From: Salinicoccus sesuvii
GTDB lineage: Bacteria; Bacillota; Bacilli; Staphylococcales; Salinicoccaceae
Length of the DNA stretch: 64,000 nucleotides
NCBI RefSeq assembly: GCF_042648145.1
Contig: NZ_JBHRWV010000010.1
Location: 1-64,000, forward strand
Reading direction: 5' to 3'
The notes beneath the pieces are model-generated. The model saw only the letters and a list, made by a program, of their open reading frames with translations. It was not told where the DNA came from and did not search any database. The first letter of the stretch is position 1. Every line of letters begins with the position of its first letter. Positions 17,723 through 26,576 of the stretch are shown here, piece by piece. A program made the position numbers and the translations under genes.

Positions 17723-18475
17723 TTAGAACATCAAGTGCAATATCGCACCTGCAGTATTGCGTATTTGTTCAAGCTGATCGATATAATCTCTGAACATTAC
17801 CTGAAGTAGAACAACAAGTCCATTCATGAGCATATGGACAAGTATCGGAACGATTAAACGACCACTCATGACGTATAGGAAGCTGAAAGTGTAAGCCATG
17901 GCGACATAGATGAGAATATGTGTAAGATCCCAGTGGGCCAAGGCGAAAATAAGTCCACTGATCAGTCCGGCAACGAGAAAGGCGATAGTTTTCGCTCCAG
18001 GAATGATTTCATATATTTCAGCAAATATAGCCCGGCGGAATACGTATTCTTCGAGTATCGGTCCGAGAAGTGCCACGACGAGAATCATAAACGGAGCAGA
18101 TTCAATCATTTCGATGATACCGCTCGTATTCTCACTTTCCATCGGATTGCCGAGTACATAAACATTTATGAGTCCTGCTACTACCTGTGAACCATAGGCT
18201 AAAACGACACCGCCGACCACCCAGGCGATTGTTACAGGTATGTCGGACTGCGGTCCACGTTCTATACGGTTTTTATTCTTGTGCAATCGACCGATGATGA
18301 TGACAATGATGACGCCAATCGCAAAAGCAGCAGCCTGGTACGGCATGACCTGATTCAGTAGTTCCGCTTCAGTAATCGAAGGGTTGGTGAAGGCCAAGAC
18401 AATTGAAACGGGCAGTACAGCAAGCTGAACTGCGATGAATACGACGATGATTAAAGCGCTGTATAACTTTCTCAA
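17723..18475 (-). CDS. CPBP family intramembrane metalloprotease (MroQ-like)
   Basis: Membrane protein with about seven helices and the glutamic-type/CAAX-protease motifs EE-x3-R (EEYVFRR) and a downstream FALAHWDLTH His motif. It lies divergently next to groESL, the position of mroQ in S. aureus, whose product takes part in AgrD peptide processing; I saw no agr genes here. I start at the TTG at 18475 because GGAGGG lies seven bases upstream; an ATG at 18496 lacks a site. Function here is likely intramembrane proteolysis or peptide maturation, with the substrate unknown. Confidence 0.85.
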   Translation of the reverse strand: MRKLYSALIIVVFIAVQLAVLPVSIVLAFTNPSITEAELLNQVMPYQAAAFAIGVIIVIIIGRLHKNKNRIERGPQSDIPVTIAWVVGGVVLAYGSQVVAGLINVYVLGNPMESENTSGIIEMIESAPFMILVVALLGPILEEYVFRRAIFAEIYEIIPGAKTIAFLVAGLISGLIFALAHWDLTHILIYVAMAYTFSFLYVMSGRLIVPILVHMLMNGLVVLLQVMFRDYIDQLEQIRNTAGAILHLMF

Positions 18476-18547
18476 AGTAAACCCTCCATTTTCCAATACA
18501 GTTATTCTACCCTAAAAATTAATGTGATTAAAGCAAATAGATATCAC

Positions 18548-18576
18548 TTGCAATATTGACCAACTTTGATTATTAT
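18548..18576 (+). promoter_or_regulatory. groESL promoter
   Basis: TTGCAA, 17 bases, TATTAT. The CIRCE operator begins eight bases downstream, as usual for HrcA control. Confidence 0.7.
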
Positions 18577-18583
18577 TTAATTG

Positions 18584-18610
18584 TTAGCACTTCGAATGTA
18601 TGAGTGCTAA
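18584..18610 (+). promoter_or_regulatory. CIRCE operator (HrcA binding site)
   Basis: Arms TTAGCACTT and GAGTGCTAA with nine bases between. Compared with the consensus TTAGCACTC-N9-GAGTGCTAA there is one change in the left arm. This indicates HrcA repression of groESL. No CtsR heptad repeat was recognised beside it. Confidence 0.93.
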
Positions 18611-18648
18611 ATCTAATGATATTTGTACTATTAAAGGAGGGTTTTCAC

Positions 18649-18933
18649 GTGTTGAAACCATTAGGCAACAGAGTCGTCATCGATCTGACTCAAAAGGAAG
18701 AAACGACAAAGAGCGGTATCATCCTGACTGAATCCGCAAAGGAAAAACCGCAGGAAGGTACTGTAGTGGCAGTCGGCTCAGGAAAAGTATTGGAGAATGG
18801 CAATCGCGCTGAAGTTGAAGTAAAAGAAGGCGATCGTGTCGTCTATTCCAAATTTGCTGGTACTGAAATCAGACATGATGATCAGGACTATTTGATTCTT
18901 GCAGATTCCGACATTCTGGCAGTAATCGAATAA
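18649..18933 (+). CDS. groES: Co-chaperonin GroES
   Basis: Ten-kilodalton lid of the GroEL chamber, 94 residues, with KPLGNRVVI at the N-terminus and the mobile loop region EKTTKSGIILTESAKEKPQEG. The start is GTG at 18649: AGGAGG at 18635-18640 has correct spacing and the product then begins (M)LKPLG like other GroES. The frame extends upstream through the CIRCE element, which cannot be coding. Confidence 0.97.
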   Translation: MLKPLGNRVVIDLTQKEETTKSGIILTESAKEKPQEGTVVAVGSGKVLENGNRAEVEVKEGDRVVYSKFAGTEIRHDDQDYLILADSDILAVIE

Positions 18934-18997
18934 CCGCATCCAATAAAAATACGCACAATGCATTAGATTTAGATTTGTATAGGAGGAATGATTGTAA

Positions 18998-20626
18998 ATG
19001 GCTAAAGAACTGAAATTTTCTGAAGACGCACGCCAGTCCATGCTTGCTGGTGTCGATAAATTGGCAAACGCCGTAAAAGTGACACTTGGACCCAAAGGAC
19101 GTAATGTTGTTCTCGATAAGTCCTTCACTTCACCACTGATCACAAACGATGGTGTGACAATCGCAAAAGAGATTGAACTTGAAGACCCATATGAAAACAT
19201 GGGTGCCAAGCTGGTTGCCGAAGTGGCAAACCAAACGAACGAAATTGCTGGTGACGGTACAACAACAGCGACAGTACTCGCACAGGCAATGATTCAAGAA
19301 GGTCTTAAAAACGTAACAAGCGGTGCCAATCCCGTAGGTATCAGATCCGGTATTTCAAAAGCTGTGGAAGTTGCGGTAGAAGAACTGCAGAACATCTCCC
19401 GTCCAGTACAGGATAAGGAATCCATTGCACAAGTTGGTGCAATTTCAGCAGCCGATCCGGAAGTTGGCGATTACATTTCCGAAGCAATGGAAAAAGTCGG
19501 TAACGATGGTGTCATCACAATCGAAGAGTCTCGTGGTTTCAAAACGGAACTTGAAGTCGTTGAAGGTATGCAGTTCGACCGGGGTTATACGTCTCCTTAC
19601 ATGGTGACAGATTCCGAGAAGATGGTCGCAGACCTAGATAACCCTTATATCCTCATTACAGATAAGAAAATCTCAAATTTCCAGGATATTCTGCCACTGC
19701 TCGAGCAGATCGTTCAACAGTCCCGTCCAGTACTCATCATTGCAGACGATGTTGAGGGCGATGCGATGGCGAACCTCGTACTGAATAAACTGCGTGGTAC
19801 ATTCACTGCAATCGCAGTCAAAGCACCAGGTTTCGGTGATCGCCGCAAAGCGATGCTCGAAGATATCGCAGTACTCACTGGTGGACAGGTCATCACAGAA
19901 GATCTTGGACTTGATCTGAAAGAAGCGACAGTTGATATGCTCGGTACAGCATCCAAAGTCAACGTAACAAAAGATCACACAACTGTGGTTGAGGGTGCTG
20001 GAGAGAAAACAAACATCGAAGCACGTATCGGTCAGATTAGATCCCAAATCGAAGAGACAGCCTCAACGTTCGATAAGGAAAAACTACAAGAACGCCTTGC
20101 AAAACTTTCTGGTGGTGTCGCAGTCATCAAAGTTGGTGCTGCAACTGAAACGGAAATGAAAGAGCGTAAACTCCGCATAGAGGATGCTTTGAACTCCACA
20201 CGTGCCGCTGTTGAAGAAGGCATCGTAGCTGGCGGGGGAACGGCACTCGTTAACATCTACAACAAAGTAGCAGAAATCGAAGCAACAGGCGATGTGAAGA
20301 CAGGTGTCAATATCGTACTAAAAGCACTCGAAGCACCACTCCGTCAGATTGTTGAAAATGCTGGACTTGAAGGTTCTGTTATTGTGGAACGTCTCAAGAC
20401 ACAAGAAGCGGGCATCGGATTCAATGCAGCCACTGACGAATGGGTAAACATGATCGACGAAGGTATCGTGGATCCTACAAAAGTGACCCGTTCCGCACTG
20501 CAGAATGCAGGTTCCGTTGCAGCCATGTTCCTCACGACTGAAGCAGTCGTTGCTGACATTCCAAGTGAGAGTGGTGGCGGAGACATGGGTGCCGGCATGG
20601 GCGGCGGCATGCCAGGCATGATGTAG
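18998..20626 (+). CDS. groEL: Chaperonin GroEL
   Basis: Complete 542-residue 60-kDa chaperonin with the conserved GPKGRNVVLDKS, GDGTTTATVLAQ and GGGTALV blocks and the C-terminal Gly-Met repeat tail (GGGMPGMM). It folds proteins with GroES and ATP in the cytoplasm. It lies 64 bases behind groES under the same CIRCE-controlled promoter. Confidence 0.98.
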   Translation: MAKELKFSEDARQSMLAGVDKLANAVKVTLGPKGRNVVLDKSFTSPLITNDGVTIAKEIELEDPYENMGAKLVAEVANQTNEIAGDGTTTATVLAQAMIQEGLKNVTSGANPVGIRSGISKAVEVAVEELQNISRPVQDKESIAQVGAISAADPEVGDYISEAMEKVGNDGVITIEESRGFKTELEVVEGMQFDRGYTSPYMVTDSEKMVADLDNPYILITDKKISNFQDILPLLEQIVQQSRPVLIIADDVEGDAMANLVLNKLRGTFTAIAVKAPGFGDRRKAMLEDIAVLTGGQVITEDLGLDLKEATVDMLGTASKVNVTKDHTTVVEGAGEKTNIEARIGQIRSQIEETASTFDKEKLQERLAKLSGGVAVIKVGAATETEMKERKLRIEDALNSTRAAVEEGIVAGGGTALVNIYNKVAEIEATGDVKTGVNIVLKALEAPLRQIVENAGLEGSVIVERLKTQEAGIGFNAATDEWVNMIDEGIVDPTKVTRSALQNAGSVAAMFLTTEAVVADIPSESGGGDMGAGMGGGMPGMM

Positions 20627-20698
20627 AAACCTTCCAAAGTGTTGAATTGACAAGGGTTATTGCTCTTTTTTACACTTCAGCGAGGATATTCTATAGAG

Positions 20699-20737
20699 GA
20701 CTCCGACAAGGTTGTAAACCTTGTGGGAGTCTTTTTT
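20699..20737 (+). terminator. groESL terminator
   Basis: Fifteen-pair stem (GACTCC-ACAAGGTT and its complement with one G-G mismatch), three-base loop, six T. Confidence 0.9.
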
Positions 20738-21030
20738 ATGTACTTCCTTGTAAAATAATAATTATTTCCAATCAGCTGAGGCCCCACTTTCAAAATAGGA
20801 TAAAGATGGGAAATGTAAAAACGGTTGCCATAAAAAAATAATGAGAATAGTTTTTTATGAAGGGACACTAGATTTAGTGTCATACTGTTAATATCTATGG
20901 GGGTTTAATGTGAACAATTAATAAATAATTTGCGTATCGAAACTACATCTCATTTTTTCGTGTTAGAATCTAAAATAATTACATATGCATATCTGCGGAT
21001 ATAATCAATTTGGAGAGGAAGTCATGATAT
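20738..21030 (+). promoter_or_regulatory. AT-rich intergenic region upstream of the FGE gene
   Basis: About 290 bases with no supported gene. It contains a perfect seven-base hairpin, GACACTA-GATT-TAGTGTC, at 20864-20881, a possible operator, and a TATAAT at 21000-21005 likely to be the -10 box of the formylglycine-generating enzyme gene. No convincing -35 hexamer is present, which would fit an activator-dependent promoter. Confidence 0.4.
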
Positions 21031-21996
21031 ATGAAAAATCAGTCTTGTTGTTCAGGTAGCCGAGAGATGATCCAAAACAGTACAATAAAAAAAGCAGAGC
21101 AGGAGAAACAGAACGAGCCTCGGGGAGATGATGTTCGTTTCGAATCGAAGATGGTCCGTATCCCCGGGGGGAACTTCCTTATGGGGACCGAGGATGGAGA
21201 GGGATTCGCGTCTGATGGAGAAGGACCGATAAGAAACGTAGAAGTCTCCCCTTTTTATATAGATGCCCATACGGTGACGAATCGTGAATTTGCACAATTT
21301 GTTAAGGAAACTGGCTACCGAACAGAAGCAGAATCTTACGGGTGGTCTTTCATATTCTATAAGTTGCTTCCTGAAAAGTATGAACCGACAGTGCAACAGT
21401 TGCCAGGTATTCCTTGGTGGTATGCTGCGGAAGGCGTTTATTGGTATCAACCTGAAGGGCAGGGCTCTTCTATCAAAGAGCGTATGGAGCATCCGGTTAT
21501 TCACGTCTCTTGGAATGATGCTGCAGAGTTCTGCAAATGGGCTGGAAAACGATTGCCGACAGAAGCAGAATGGGAAATGGCTGCCCGAGGGGGCCTAGAA
21601 CAAAAGAAGTTCCCCTGGGGAGATGAACTTACTCCAGACGGAGTACACTACTGTAATATATGGCAAGGAGATTTTCCAAGAGAGAATACGCTAGAGGACG
21701 GATTTATGAGCACTGCACCTGCTGAGTCATTTCCACCAAATGGTTATGGTCTATACAACGTGGCGGGGAACGTATGGGAGTGGTGCTCGGACTGGTTTGC
21801 GAAAAGTAATCAGCACCGTTCCGGAGTCGATCCGACTGGCCCTATGGAGGGAAAAGCAAAAGTAATGCGTGGCGGTTCCTATCTTTGCCACCATTCATAC
21901 TGTAACCGCTACAGGGTAGCCGCGAGAAGTTCTAATACTATGGACAGTTCTGCTGGCAACATTGGATTTCGTTGTGTAGTTTCAGCAATCGACTAG
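21031..21996 (+). CDS. Formylglycine-generating enzyme (sulfatase-activating)
   Basis: Oxidises the Cys of a C-x-P-x-R motif in type I sulfatases to C-alpha-formylglycine, the catalytic aldehyde. The whole FGE fold is present (VRIPGGNFLMGTEDGEG, VSWNDAAEFCKWAGKRLPTEAEWE, GNVWEWCSDW). It keeps the two copper-binding active-site cysteines, Cys286 and Cys291 (SYLCHHSYCNRYR), and the AARSSNT-x-DSS-GNIGFRC tail of true FGEs, unlike the many FGE-fold proteins lacking them. Length is 321 residues. A Cys-type sulfatase three genes downstream is its obvious client. RBS is GAGAGGAA at 21013-21020. Confidence 0.92.
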   Translation: MKNQSCCSGSREMIQNSTIKKAEQEKQNEPRGDDVRFESKMVRIPGGNFLMGTEDGEGFASDGEGPIRNVEVSPFYIDAHTVTNREFAQFVKETGYRTEAESYGWSFIFYKLLPEKYEPTVQQLPGIPWWYAAEGVYWYQPEGQGSSIKERMEHPVIHVSWNDAAEFCKWAGKRLPTEAEWEMAARGGLEQKKFPWGDELTPDGVHYCNIWQGDFPRENTLEDGFMSTAPAESFPPNGYGLYNVAGNVWEWCSDWFAKSNQHRSGVDPTGPMEGKAKVMRGGSYLCHHSYCNRYRVAARSSNTMDSSAGNIGFRCVVSAID

Positions 21997-22044
21997 TGAG
22001 GCTTCCATTTTGAATTAGTAAAAATGGAATATAATAAAAAACGT

Positions 22045-22086
22045 ATCCCTGAAGAAATTAGGTTACCTCCTGCTTTCTTCAGGGAT
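22045..22086. terminator. Hairpin between convergent FGE and AraC genes
   Basis: Thirteen-base perfect arms (22045-22057 and 22074-22086) with a 16-base loop. T-rich flanks are weak, but the site between two converging genes suits a shared terminator. Confidence 0.65.
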
Positions 22087-22127
22087 ATTTACATACTTTA
22101 TTACTGTATAAATTACTGTCACTCAAA

Positions 22128-23306
22128 TTATAGAATAGAGTAGGCATTGCGAAACTTTTTAGGAGTCAATCCGGTATGTTTCTTGAATACTCTTGTAAAA
22201 TAGCTTTGATCGTGGAAATTGAGCAACGTTGAAATCTCCAATAGAGAGTAGTCTGAGGAAGTGATCAGCAGTTTTGATTCTTCTACTTTTGCTTCCTGAA
22301 TATAATCTTTTAAATTCATACCGGTTTCTTTTTTAAATAATGCAGACAAATAATTTGGGTGTACATTCACTGTCTCTGCTAGTCTGCCAAGTGTAAGATC
22401 ATCATATAGATTTTTAAAGACATAGCTCACACATTGGTTGATAATGACCGAATATTGAAGCCTTGTTTTCTTTGCGACTTGAGACGTGAAATCGATGATG
22501 GCTGTCTCCAATGCATGATCGACCTCTTCTTGTGAATCCAACTCCTCCAAATTCTGTATATGGAGATCACTCAACGTATAAGCAACTTCATTATGCACAC
22601 CGTTTTTCATAACTTCTCGTGTCATCAGGGCGATGATGACAATTCCCAAGTTCTTTCTACCACGTAACAGATTCCTCTTTGATAGGACCCCAGTCTTACC
22701 TGAATCGGGTGTTGACCGAAATTCCTTTATTGCAGTCTGAGCATCCCCTTTTTGTACAGCCTGAAGAAACTTTCTCTCATAAAGTTGAGTATGATGGAGG
22801 GAAAATTCTCTTCTACCTTTGGAAATTGCCATATCAGGTGCTTGCAGTTCTTCTATCTTGATATGATTCTTGTTGTGGATAATATCATTCAATTCAATCT
22901 GTTCATTATGAATCATGTAGTACAGCTGCATAAGAATATAGAAATCTTTAGTCCCATCCAGTCTTGCAAGAGATGTTAGATAGTTTTCGATTTCACTATT
23001 TTGCCTGTTACTTGAGAGCTTTCTCATAATACTCTCTTTTTTGGTATCACTATCCAGATAGGGCCCAATAATGAATATCCCTTCTGCTGTATCGCCACTA
23101 ATGTAAGGTAGTGTTATGAACTTCTCCATATAAACAGTACTTTGGATGGAGGGGCCGTCGATTTTGGTTTGTTCATAGATTTTCTTCAACATCTTGGATT
23201 TAGAGGGATAGAAAGGATTTTTATCATAGTTGAAAGAGAATTCAACAATTATCTCTTGATCAAAGTTCATGAAGAAGACTGGAATCCGATGGATCTCAAA
23301 GAACAC
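22128..23306 (-). CDS. AraC family transcriptional regulator
   Basis: C-terminal double helix-turn-helix of the AraC/XylS type (about residues 285-390: LTLGRLAETVNVHPNYLSALF, then LLEISTLLNFHDQSYFTRVFKKHTGLTPKKFR). The N-terminal ~280 residues form an effector domain I cannot assign. The coordinates use the first conventional start, GTG at 23306, but that codon has no ribosome binding site. The open frame continues 13 codons to an ATA at 23345, seven bases after a perfect AGGAGG, so the real start may be ATA (see findings). The gene lies between FGE and the divergent transporter-sulfatase-GH3 genes and probably controls them. Confidence 0.88.
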   Translation of the reverse strand: MFFEIHRIPVFFMNFDQEIIVEFSFNYDKNPFYPSKSKMLKKIYEQTKIDGPSIQSTVYMEKFITLPYISGDTAEGIFIIGPYLDSDTKKESIMRKLSSNRQNSEIENYLTSLARLDGTKDFYILMQLYYMIHNEQIELNDIIHNKNHIKIEELQAPDMAISKGRREFSLHHTQLYERKFLQAVQKGDAQTAIKEFRSTPDSGKTGVLSKRNLLRGRKNLGIVIIALMTREVMKNGVHNEVAYTLSDLHIQNLEELDSQEEVDHALETAIIDFTSQVAKKTRLQYSVIINQCVSYVFKNLYDDLTLGRLAETVNVHPNYLSALFKKETGMNLKDYIQEAKVEESKLLITSSDYSLLEISTLLNFHDQSYFTRVFKKHTGLTPKKFRNAYSIL

Positions 23307-23485
23307 TCTGCTAATGTATTCAAGTTTATCTGCGTTTTGTTCTATTTTAATCCCTCCTATGTTTATATGTTATCAATTAATATACAGCTCATAAAAATTT
23401 TTAATATTTTCATTACTTAATATTAATATATTACTAAAAATATTGATAGATAGACACATAAATTGAGTAAAACCCTTTATATTTT

Positions 23486-23509
23486 AGAAAGCGCTTACGA
23501 AAACGCTTT
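23486..23509 (+). promoter_or_regulatory. cre-like / LacI-type operator upstream of transporter gene
   Basis: AGAAAGCGCTTACG at 23486-23499 matches the catabolite-responsive element TGWAANCGNTNWCA except at its first and last bases. AAAGCG and CGCTTT also form a wider inverted repeat. CcpA repression of the glycoside genes is the simplest reading. Confidence 0.6.
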
Positions 23510-23535
23510 ATGAATATAATGTCAGGTGGAATTCT

Positions 23536-24900
23536 ATGTTTAAGGTAGATCAGGTTCCTTGGAAGGAACGAATCAGTTATGGGTTGGCGGATACAGCTTC
23601 CAACTTAATTTTTGTTATGGTATCCACTTATTTACTTTACTTTTATACTGATGTCTTCGGCATCGGTGCGGGTGTCGTGGGCACACTGTTTCTTATTGTA
23701 AGGTTTCTTGATGCAGGTACCGATCTTTTGGCTGGGTATGTCATCGACCGCACAAATACGAAATGGGGTAAATTCAGACCGTACTTCTTATGGATGTGTT
23801 TGCCTTTCGCCATTTTAGGTGTCATCGCATTTCTTACACCAGATTTAAGTGCGGAAGGTAAGATATGGTATGCGTATTCAACATACATACTTCTAGGGCT
23901 TGCATATACATTCATCAATATTCCTCTATCTGCAATGCTACCAAGTATGTCGAATAACCCTCAAGAAAGACATGAAGTTACTTCAATACGATTGATTTTT
24001 GCGCAGATTGGTGGATTTATAGTTTCTGTCTTCACATTGCCGTTAGTTTCTTTCTTTGGAGATGGCAATGAAGCAAGAGGGTTCGCACTTACGATGACTC
24101 TTTTTGGAATCATTGCGATACCAATGTTCATCAATGCTTTCAAGAATACGACTGAGAGACAATATTACAAGACTCAAGAAGTGGTCCCGCTTAAAGAAGG
24201 TATGAAAGCTTTCAATCTACCATGGTTGATCATTTTCATTTCGAAGATGGCATTCTTTTTCATCTTCATTATAAGAAATCAATCCACCGTTTATTTCGTC
24301 CAATACAATTTTGGAAGGCAAGATATTGTCCCAATTGTAATGGGGTTGAACTATTTAACGGTTGTTGCACTTCTGCTCATTCCCTTCTTTACAAAACGAT
24401 TTGGTGGAAAAGGAACAATGCAGTTGGGTATCATCATAGGTATTATTGGTTCTCTAATTATATATGTTGCTACATTTACTTCGTCTATCCCGCTGCTTTA
24501 TGTGGGTGTGGGTGTCGGAAGTATCGGACTCGGTCTAATTCCAAGTCTCTTGTTCTCCCTCATTGCCGATACTATTGATTATGGTGAATGGAAATCTGGA
24601 GTAAGAGCCAATGGTCTCCTATACTCTGGTTCTACTTTCGCAGCAAAGTTTGGTATGGGTATTGGTGGAGCGGCAGGTGCATGGATGCTTGCATTCGGTA
24701 ATTACGTCCCTAATGCTGAATCCCAGTCTGCTTCCGCATTAAGCGCCATCGAGTTTAGTTATATCTGGTTTCCTGTTATCAGTTTCAGTCTAGTGCTGAT
24801 TCTACTTCAATTCTATAAACTGGATAAAATGCATCCTCAAATTGTAGCTGAGTTGAGAGAGAGAAATGGAGAAGTTGAGGAAGTAACGACAAAGAATTAA
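23536..24900 (+). CDS. GPH-type glycoside:cation symporter
   Basis: MFS-fold protein of 454 residues and about 12 helices. The N-terminus (KERISYGLADTASNLIF, then YTDVFGI and RFLDAGTDLLAGYVIDRT-TKWGKFRPYF) is characteristic of glycoside-pentoside-hexuronide symporters such as MelB, XynB-like and YicJ-type transporters. It probably imports an oligosaccharide or glycoside with Na+ or H+. It is the first gene of an apparent operon with the sulfatase and GH3 enzyme, and follows a cre-like site. Confidence 0.9.
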   Translation: MFKVDQVPWKERISYGLADTASNLIFVMVSTYLLYFYTDVFGIGAGVVGTLFLIVRFLDAGTDLLAGYVIDRTNTKWGKFRPYFLWMCLPFAILGVIAFLTPDLSAEGKIWYAYSTYILLGLAYTFINIPLSAMLPSMSNNPQERHEVTSIRLIFAQIGGFIVSVFTLPLVSFFGDGNEARGFALTMTLFGIIAIPMFINAFKNTTERQYYKTQEVVPLKEGMKAFNLPWLIIFISKMAFFFIFIIRNQSTVYFVQYNFGRQDIVPIVMGLNYLTVVALLLIPFFTKRFGGKGTMQLGIIIGIIGSLIIYVATFTSSIPLLYVGVGVGSIGLGLIPSLLFSLIADTIDYGEWKSGVRANGLLYSGSTFAAKFGMGIGGAAGAWMLAFGNYVPNAESQSASALSAIEFSYIWFPVISFSLVLILLQFYKLDKMHPQIVAELRERNGEVEEVTTKN

Positions 24901-24972
24901 AGAGTGTCTTATTAGAGATTTTAAAGATGCAAACGATAAGAAACATAATTTGAAATACAAGGAGCGATATAC

Positions 24973-26517
24973 GTGAAAGTTTTATTTCTAGATTTAGACT
25001 CTGTCAGTCCACGCCACTTAGGGTGTTACGGTTACGAACGAGATACTTCTCCGAATATTGATCAGATTGCTGAGAGAGGTGTCCAGTTCAATAACTACTA
25101 TACTTCTGATGCCCCTTGTGCTCCTTCCAGAACAGCGCTGATGTCTGGACAATTCGGTCTAAGAAACGGACTTGTGAATCACGGAGGTACTGCAGGTGAC
25201 ATGAGACACCAAGGAGAGAGCAGAAACCTATTTTCAGATCTATCCGTCGGTGGTTCACTCCCCTCATTCCTGCAGCTTGGTGCACGGTTGAATACAGCCT
25301 TGATCAGTCCATTTCCGCAAAGACATGGAACGTACAACTTCTATGCGGGTTTCAATGAGATTTTCAACACAGGTGGGTTCGGAATGGAATCTGCTGAGCA
25401 GGTGACACCTGTAGCCAAAGATTGGTTGGACAAGAATGGTAAAGACGACGATTGGTTCCTTTACATTAACTATTGGGATGCACATACGCCTTACCGGGCA
25501 CCTGAGAGTTTCGGAAATCCATTCGAAAATACTGAATTACCATCATGGGCCAACGAAGAAACCCTTGAAAAGCATCAACAGGCAGTGGGACCACATAGTG
25601 TACACGAGCTTGAAATCGATCATAATAATATGACTTATACCAACGAGATGAGCGATAAGTTCCCAAGAAGCCCAGGCGAGATAAAGACGATGGCTGATTT
25701 GAGAAAGATGATTGATGGATATGATACGGGGATCCGTTACGTAGATGAACACGTAGGGATGCTGGTTGATCATCTTGAGCAACTGGGTGTGTTGGAAGAC
25801 ACTGTCATCATCATTTCTGCAGATCACGGGGAAAACATGGGACAGCTTGGCATTTACGGAGAACACGCGACTGCAGATGATGGGACATGTCGGATACCGA
25901 TGATCATCAAATGGCCAGGCATGCAAGAAGGTATTGTGGACGAAGGTCTCCACTATCATCTGGACTTACCGCTTACATTGGCGGAAATGTTTGATCTGCC
26001 AGCTTCTCCAAATTGGGACGGTCGCAGCTTTGCTGATTCCTTGAAAACCGGCGCAGATACCGGAAGGGACTATCTGGTAATTTCACAATGTGCCCATGTT
26101 GCGCAGCGCAGTGTCAGATTCGGTGATTGGCTCTATATGAAAACATACCATGACGGTTACCATCTATTCGATGATGAGATGCTGTTCAATTTGAAGGATG
26201 ATCCGAGAGAAGAAAATAATGTTGCTGAAGCACACAGAGAAGTATGTATGGAAGGCGCCTACTATTTGAACCAGTGGCGTGATACGACGATGATAAGAGC
26301 AGGTCTTGATGTCGATCCGCTTTGGACAGTCATGAAAGAGGGCGGACCTTTCCATGCCAAAGGGTTCCTTAAGAATTATGGTCAGAGATTAGTTGAAACT
26401 GGACGCGAAGAACAGTTCGAAAAATTGAAAGCAAAGCATCCCCAGGAGTTTCCGGAAGAAAGAAGAGATGAAAAAGGCGAGTTCACTCGAAAAATGATGT
26501 CCAGTTTATTTGAATAA
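24973..26517 (+). CDS. Type I sulfatase (Cys-type, formylglycine-dependent)
   Basis: Alkaline-phosphatase-fold sulfatase of 514 residues. The modification motif C49-A-P-S-R-T-A-L-M-S-G is intact, so Cys49 is expected to become formylglycine. Metal ligands are seen in FLDLDS (residues 5-10) and SADHGENMG. No signal peptide is present, so it should act in the cytoplasm on sulfated substrate brought in by the preceding symporter, and FGE would act there too. Start is GTG 24973 with AAGGAG nine bases upstream. The sulfated substrate cannot be told from sequence alone. Confidence 0.92.
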   Translation: MKVLFLDLDSVSPRHLGCYGYERDTSPNIDQIAERGVQFNNYYTSDAPCAPSRTALMSGQFGLRNGLVNHGGTAGDMRHQGESRNLFSDLSVGGSLPSFLQLGARLNTALISPFPQRHGTYNFYAGFNEIFNTGGFGMESAEQVTPVAKDWLDKNGKDDDWFLYINYWDAHTPYRAPESFGNPFENTELPSWANEETLEKHQQAVGPHSVHELEIDHNNMTYTNEMSDKFPRSPGEIKTMADLRKMIDGYDTGIRYVDEHVGMLVDHLEQLGVLEDTVIIISADHGENMGQLGIYGEHATADDGTCRIPMIIKWPGMQEGIVDEGLHYHLDLPLTLAEMFDLPASPNWDGRSFADSLKTGADTGRDYLVISQCAHVAQRSVRFGDWLYMKTYHDGYHLFDDEMLFNLKDDPREENNVAEAHREVCMEGAYYLNQWRDTTMIRAGLDVDPLWTVMKEGGPFHAKGFLKNYGQRLVETGREEQFEKLKAKHPQEFPEERRDEKGEFTRKMMSSLFE

Positions 26518-26576
26518 TAGTAAATAGAGCATGGATGACAAGTTAATTGAACATAAAATCAGAGGAGGCATTCATT

